From Streptomyces sp. DI166 (lineage in GTDB: Bacteria > Actinomycetota > Actinomycetes > Streptomycetales > Streptomycetaceae): a stretch of DNA of 60,816 bases. Below, one piece after another: positions 58,801 to 60,816 of the stretch. The DNA lies in the NCBI RefSeq assembly GCF_900091315.1, contig NZ_FLSP01000051.1, forward strand, positions 1 to 60,816, in the 5' to 3' direction. The notes beneath the pieces were generated by a model. It saw nothing but the letters and a program-made list of their open reading frames with translations, did not search any database and was not told the origin of the DNA. Numbering within the stretch: position 1 is the stretch's first letter; each line of letters starts with the position of its first letter. The position numbers and the translations under genes were made by a program.

Positions 58801-60309
58801 GGAGGCGGCGTCGGCAGCACTTTCGCCGGGCTGTACCTGTCCCTCTTCCCGTGCGGTGTGCAGCTGCTCTTCGAAGTCCTGCACTTGACGGCGCAACTGG
58901 CGCTGCTCTACCTCAGCCGTACCGGCATCCCTATGGAGCGAGTTGCTTCGTTCCCGCCACTGCTGGATCTTGCTGCGAGACTGAGAGATCTCCTTCTCCA
59001 GATTGCCGGCCTCGGCGCGTGCCTGCGCTTCCGCCGCCGCGTAGCCCGCCCGCAGCGCTGCCGCGGCGGTATCACACGCCTGCACATAGGGGGCGGCGGT
59101 TTCCTCGGCCTCGGAGAGGGACCGCTGCATGCGGCCGTGGCGCTCCTGGGCAGCCGCGTGACGCACAGCGACCGGGACACTGCGCCAGCCAGCAAGGTGG
59201 TCTTCCAACCGTTGCGTCGTCGCAGCGACTCGCTTCTGTTCCTCGACTGATTCGCCCAGCTCGATACCGCAGGTAGCCCAACGCACATGCGCCACACGTG
59301 CATTGGCGACGTCCAGTTCCTGCTTGGCCGCTTCATGTGCTCGGTATGCGGTATTGACCGTGCCTGTGGTGGCCTGTGCCGCGGCGGCGAGGATCTGATG
59401 CCGACGCATCAGCCCTGCGGCCAGGGCGGTGAGGTCGCCCTTGGCCTGGCCAGCCTCGCGCTGCTGGTCGGTGTGCTCCTGGTACCGCTCGGCCACCCGG
59501 GCGCAGATCTCCTCCATGGCCAGCGCGAACTCTCGCTCCTTGACCAGTTTCTCCCGCTGGTCGTGGGCGCCGGCATACGTCTCGAAGGCACTACCGAGGC
59601 TGGCGTACTTGTCGTCGTCGTTGGCCTTCTCCAGAAGCCACTGGACGAACGCTCCCGCACTTGAAGTGGTGAACGCCTCGGCCGCCCCGCTCTCGGTGGC
59701 GTTCATCTTGCGCTGGACATCGAAGAGGCCAGGTTCAAGACCCAGACCGGCCTGGTGTTTCTCCCACTTCTCCTGCCCGTCCACGATCTGCAGTTCCAAC
59801 GCCTCCACCGTGGCCTGCAGTTCGCACAGCTCGGTGTAGTAGTGGTCGAACGGCAACCAGTGACCGTCGCGGTGGAAAGGTAGATCGTCCGCGGATAAGG
59901 CGGCACCCGGGTGGAAGCTGTAGAAGCGGCGCCTGAGCTTGCCATCGCCCTCGGGTGCGAGGATCTGTGCGGTGACCAAGAGCCTGCCAGTTCGGGCATC
60001 AGCCCACTCCAGGACGATGTGGGAGGGCTGAGCCGGAGAAACGACGAAGCTCCGCAGCTCCTCCGGGTCATGGTGACGCAACGGGATCGTGGTGCACGTG
60101 ATGCCGGTCAGCAGCACACCCTTGCCGCCGCCGTTCTGAAGCATGACCAGACTGGCCGGTGAGGGCCGCTGCGTGACGTGTCCGGGCGTCGGCATCAGGG
60201 ATGCTGTCTCAACCAGGGGGCCCACGCCAGAGAAGTCCAGGTTCACGTCTTCGTAGCGGGCATCGCGCGGCCCGAAGTTGCGCAGCAGGATGCGGTTCAA
60301 CTCGTACAT
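55852..60309 (-). CDS. jetC: Wadjet SMC-like ATPase JetC (1485 aa)
   Basis: A MukB/SbcC-like motor that loop-extrudes small circular DNA. The N-terminal head is MYELNRILLRNFGPRDARYE with Walker A VMLQNGGGKGVLLTGI (residues about 55-68). Very long charged coiled coils run from about 240 to 1290 with a central hinge near 640-740. The C-terminal head has signature KIFSGGQELTGAILLYCALA (near 1345) and Walker B GGLLLLDNPIGRANAPYLVD (near 1380). Two oddities: Gly instead of Ser/Thr after the Walker A Lys, and Asn at the position usually held by the catalytic Glu. The LLDNPIG form is believed typical of this actinobacterial subgroup; the Gly is worth checking. Confidence 0.88.
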   Translation of the reverse strand: MYELNRILLRNFGPRDARYEDVNLDFSGVGPLVETASLMPTPGHVTQRPSPASLVMLQNGGGKGVLLTGITCTTIPLRHHDPEELRSFVVSPAQPSHIVLEWADARTGRLLVTAQILAPEGDGKLRRRFYSFHPGAALSADDLPFHRDGHWLPFDHYYTELCELQATVEALELQIVDGQEKWEKHQAGLGLEPGLFDVQRKMNATESGAAEAFTTSSAGAFVQWLLEKANDDDKYASLGSAFETYAGAHDQREKLVKEREFALAMEEICARVAERYQEHTDQQREAGQAKGDLTALAAGLMRRHQILAAAAQATTGTVNTAYRAHEAAKQELDVANARVAHVRWATCGIELGESVEEQKRVAATTQRLEDHLAGWRSVPVAVRHAAAQERHGRMQRSLSEAEETAAPYVQACDTAAAALRAGYAAAEAQARAEAGNLEKEISQSRSKIQQWRERSNSLHRDAGTAEVEQRQLRRQVQDFEEQLHTAREEGQVQPGESAADAASRMGNEADHHGQLCVEAKKAQDEARSRRTQAYQQLPALQERALEDRRAAEAAEAETDRVRVRADSVRRHPVTAELLELGLEDLQDSDALTWLADHYAALHNLIGRKITALDGALRQTQLQHSADEELLVALDTSDGLLPATKEVRSLCADLCAQGIDAVSGWQWLRDNVPADDHQRLINDHPDLVGGIIVGGGPAALDQAQRHLERTRPLPTAAVAVGTGERMLTPVPDTSGRMVPEPTPALHDEQAATLERAEVEARLAASAQALGELEERISVTRDLDNKITYWLDEIGSVSVGARLEQLQELRTAAQASQASLEVACASAERNDDAVTAAEEVYAQQEAAHREATEAAHAMRRLAEAEAKASQARDRITALEEEAQQRQRELEELGEKEETAHGNIARMTQAVEAAVQQAQSHAQARKKVTATPEAEQAQYAKGAPGEALTVLQHRYEQALEDLRSVDIGEDQRQRAKEAEDALRACQDEWAQVPDRVKPFALEYSRSPAAADDVQRDAVQRDLGQQIDDLHDQLRRLRDKESRLKERHHTLASEAQAISTQDVAQWTPHSLEEAYDLTARAEHAHAEAQQAERGAGEEYNAARRQQSQHTRELDAFGRVLARLDATIEQLGIHPAADPYEGTADGAEPAVRQATARYEDARRTLTSTERRVEDSVSLLKDQAGDVRFEQLDIPLRNQISALDRRHIPAAAREWTTALHRAAAALTTQLEGMSKAREALVSQLSGFVTELLQQVDQASRFSLFPDGPTPWAGQRFLTIRYRKPEPSVLTAHMRETIDNLAANPRTRKLKGTEVVMRCLHAAVPRFTAEVMKPNATQRIERVPVEKMGKIFSGGQELTGAILLYCALAALRTSPGPRSRTRHGGLLLLDNPIGRANAPYLVDIQTQMAAALGIQLIYTTGLSDEAVTARFPATIQLRNDAEARTGLSRIRLDDHVRNALIPTPRTAPETHEPAANGYLSSARLYTKGDTNR

Positions 60310-60337
60310 GGAGAGGGGTCCTTACATCGCGATGGCG

Positions 60338-60816
60338 TCAGGTGGCTGGGGCGGAGTCCGGGAGCATGCCGTGGTCCATAGCGTCGGGCTGCTTCGGATC
60401 CTTGGATGGGAGCGGCGCATCGTGCTGCGGCAAGGCCGCCACGCCCAGGGCGGCCAGCTCCTGGAGCATCTCCCGGGCTGCCTGGTCACGGATGTGCAGC
60501 CTGTACAGGACGTTGGTGGCGTACGTGCCGCCCTCTTCCTCACTGGTCGCGCGGACGAACCCGCGCTGCTCGAGATGGTTGAACGCCTTCTTCACCAGCG
60601 CGTAAGTCGCCGACCGCGGAGTCCTGTCCTTGTCCGTACGACCGGTGGGGTTGCGACGCAGGTAGGCCCGCCACAATCCCTCCAGCCCGGGGCTGCCGGC
60701 CGGCGGGTCGGTGTCCACGTCGGCGGCTGCAGCGCGGCGCTCAAGGACGGTCGCATAGGCCCTAACGTCTCCGTCGACCTTCTGTACCGAGACCCGGCCG
60801 ACGTGCTCGTCGTCGG
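60338..60816 (-). CDS. jetB: Wadjet MukE-like subunit JetB, partial (at least 158 aa)
   Basis: The frame stays open to the right edge (DDEHVGRVSVQKVDGDVRAY), so the start lies outside. The visible part contains a winged-helix-like segment SATYALVKKAFNHLEQRGFV followed by TYATNVLYRLHIRDQAAREM, in the position of the kleisin-associated MukE-like JetB directly before jetC. The C-terminal tail is Pro/Asp-rich. jetA should lie beyond the window. Confidence 0.65.
   Translation of the reverse strand, partial: DDEHVGRVSVQKVDGDVRAYATVLERRAAAADVDTDPPAGSPGLEGLWRAYLRRNPTGRTDKDRTPRSATYALVKKAFNHLEQRGFVRATSEEEGGTYATNVLYRLHIRDQAAREMLQELAALGVAALPQHDAPLPSKDPKQPDAMDHGMLPDSAPAT

Noticed and set aside
1..60816. 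tRNA, rRNA or riboswitch genes
   Set aside because: No cloverleaf with a matching acceptor stem and T-loop, no ribosomal RNA conserved segments and no known aptamer core were seen by reading; a covariance-model scan was not possible.

Overview
The window is high-GC actinobacterial DNA, almost certainly from Streptomyces or a close relative. GC-rich third codon positions, many GTG starts, ATGA/GTGA stop-start overlaps and families typical of Streptomyces (DUF5999, DUF6302, DUF6415 and HATPase_c_2-type proteins, FxLD lanthipeptide genes) all point that way. The whole window is accessory: there are no rRNA or tRNA genes and no core housekeeping operons. It has five blocks.

Block 1 (about 1-7063, minus strand apart from an IS5 relic): a dense operon-like array with six Nudix domains in four proteins. 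It holds a single Nudix, a methyltransferase-Nudix fusion, an ASCH-Nudix fusion and a triple-Nudix protein, plus a P-loop kinase fused to a VanX-like D-Ala-D-Ala dipeptidase and a broken isoaspartyl-type methyltransferase.

Block 2 (7069-24357): a complete Tn7-like transposon of about 17.3 kb. Its ends were found by reading: both begin TGTAGG, both carry a GTGC(A/G)CAC box starting at base 19, the two ends hold three and four such boxes, and the element is flanked by the 5-bp duplication GATCA. The transposition operon is tnsA-tnsB-tnsC-tniQ. The cargo is an RHS/YD-repeat polymorphic toxin with a candidate immunity gene, two paralogous small secreted proteins, and an ABC/FtsX-type transporter.

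Block 3 (24360-33565, minus): a class I FxLD-type lanthipeptide cluster. It encodes a PIMT-like methyltransferase, a 65-aa precursor, a full LanB dehydratase, a LanC cyclase, a second stand-alone SpaB_C-type protein and an ABC exporter. A perfect 38-bp palindrome lies between the precursor and lanB. The transposon sits on the stop codon of the exporter, so before insertion blocks 1 and 3 were contiguous and co-directional.

Block 4 (33721-38712): a Streptomyces regulatory module. A minus-strand operon (42-aa peptide, ATP-binding protein, DUF6415, DUF6302, DUF5999 and an unknown protein, ending in a strong hairpin) diverges from a TPR-type regulator. Two 10-bp direct repeats 42 bp apart lie between them. 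An NAD-dependent epimerase/dehydratase follows.

Block 5 (39169-60816): a defence island. It has a class 1 DISARM operon (drmD-drmMI-drmA-drmB-drmC), an XRE-ImmA/IrrE protease coupled to a PIN-like protein, and a convergent Wadjet system (jetD, jetC, partial jetB; jetA would lie off the right edge).

Three left-block genes are interrupted by apparent indels (around 1040, 3420 and 6650). They may be real decay or assembly indels, and are flagged as such.
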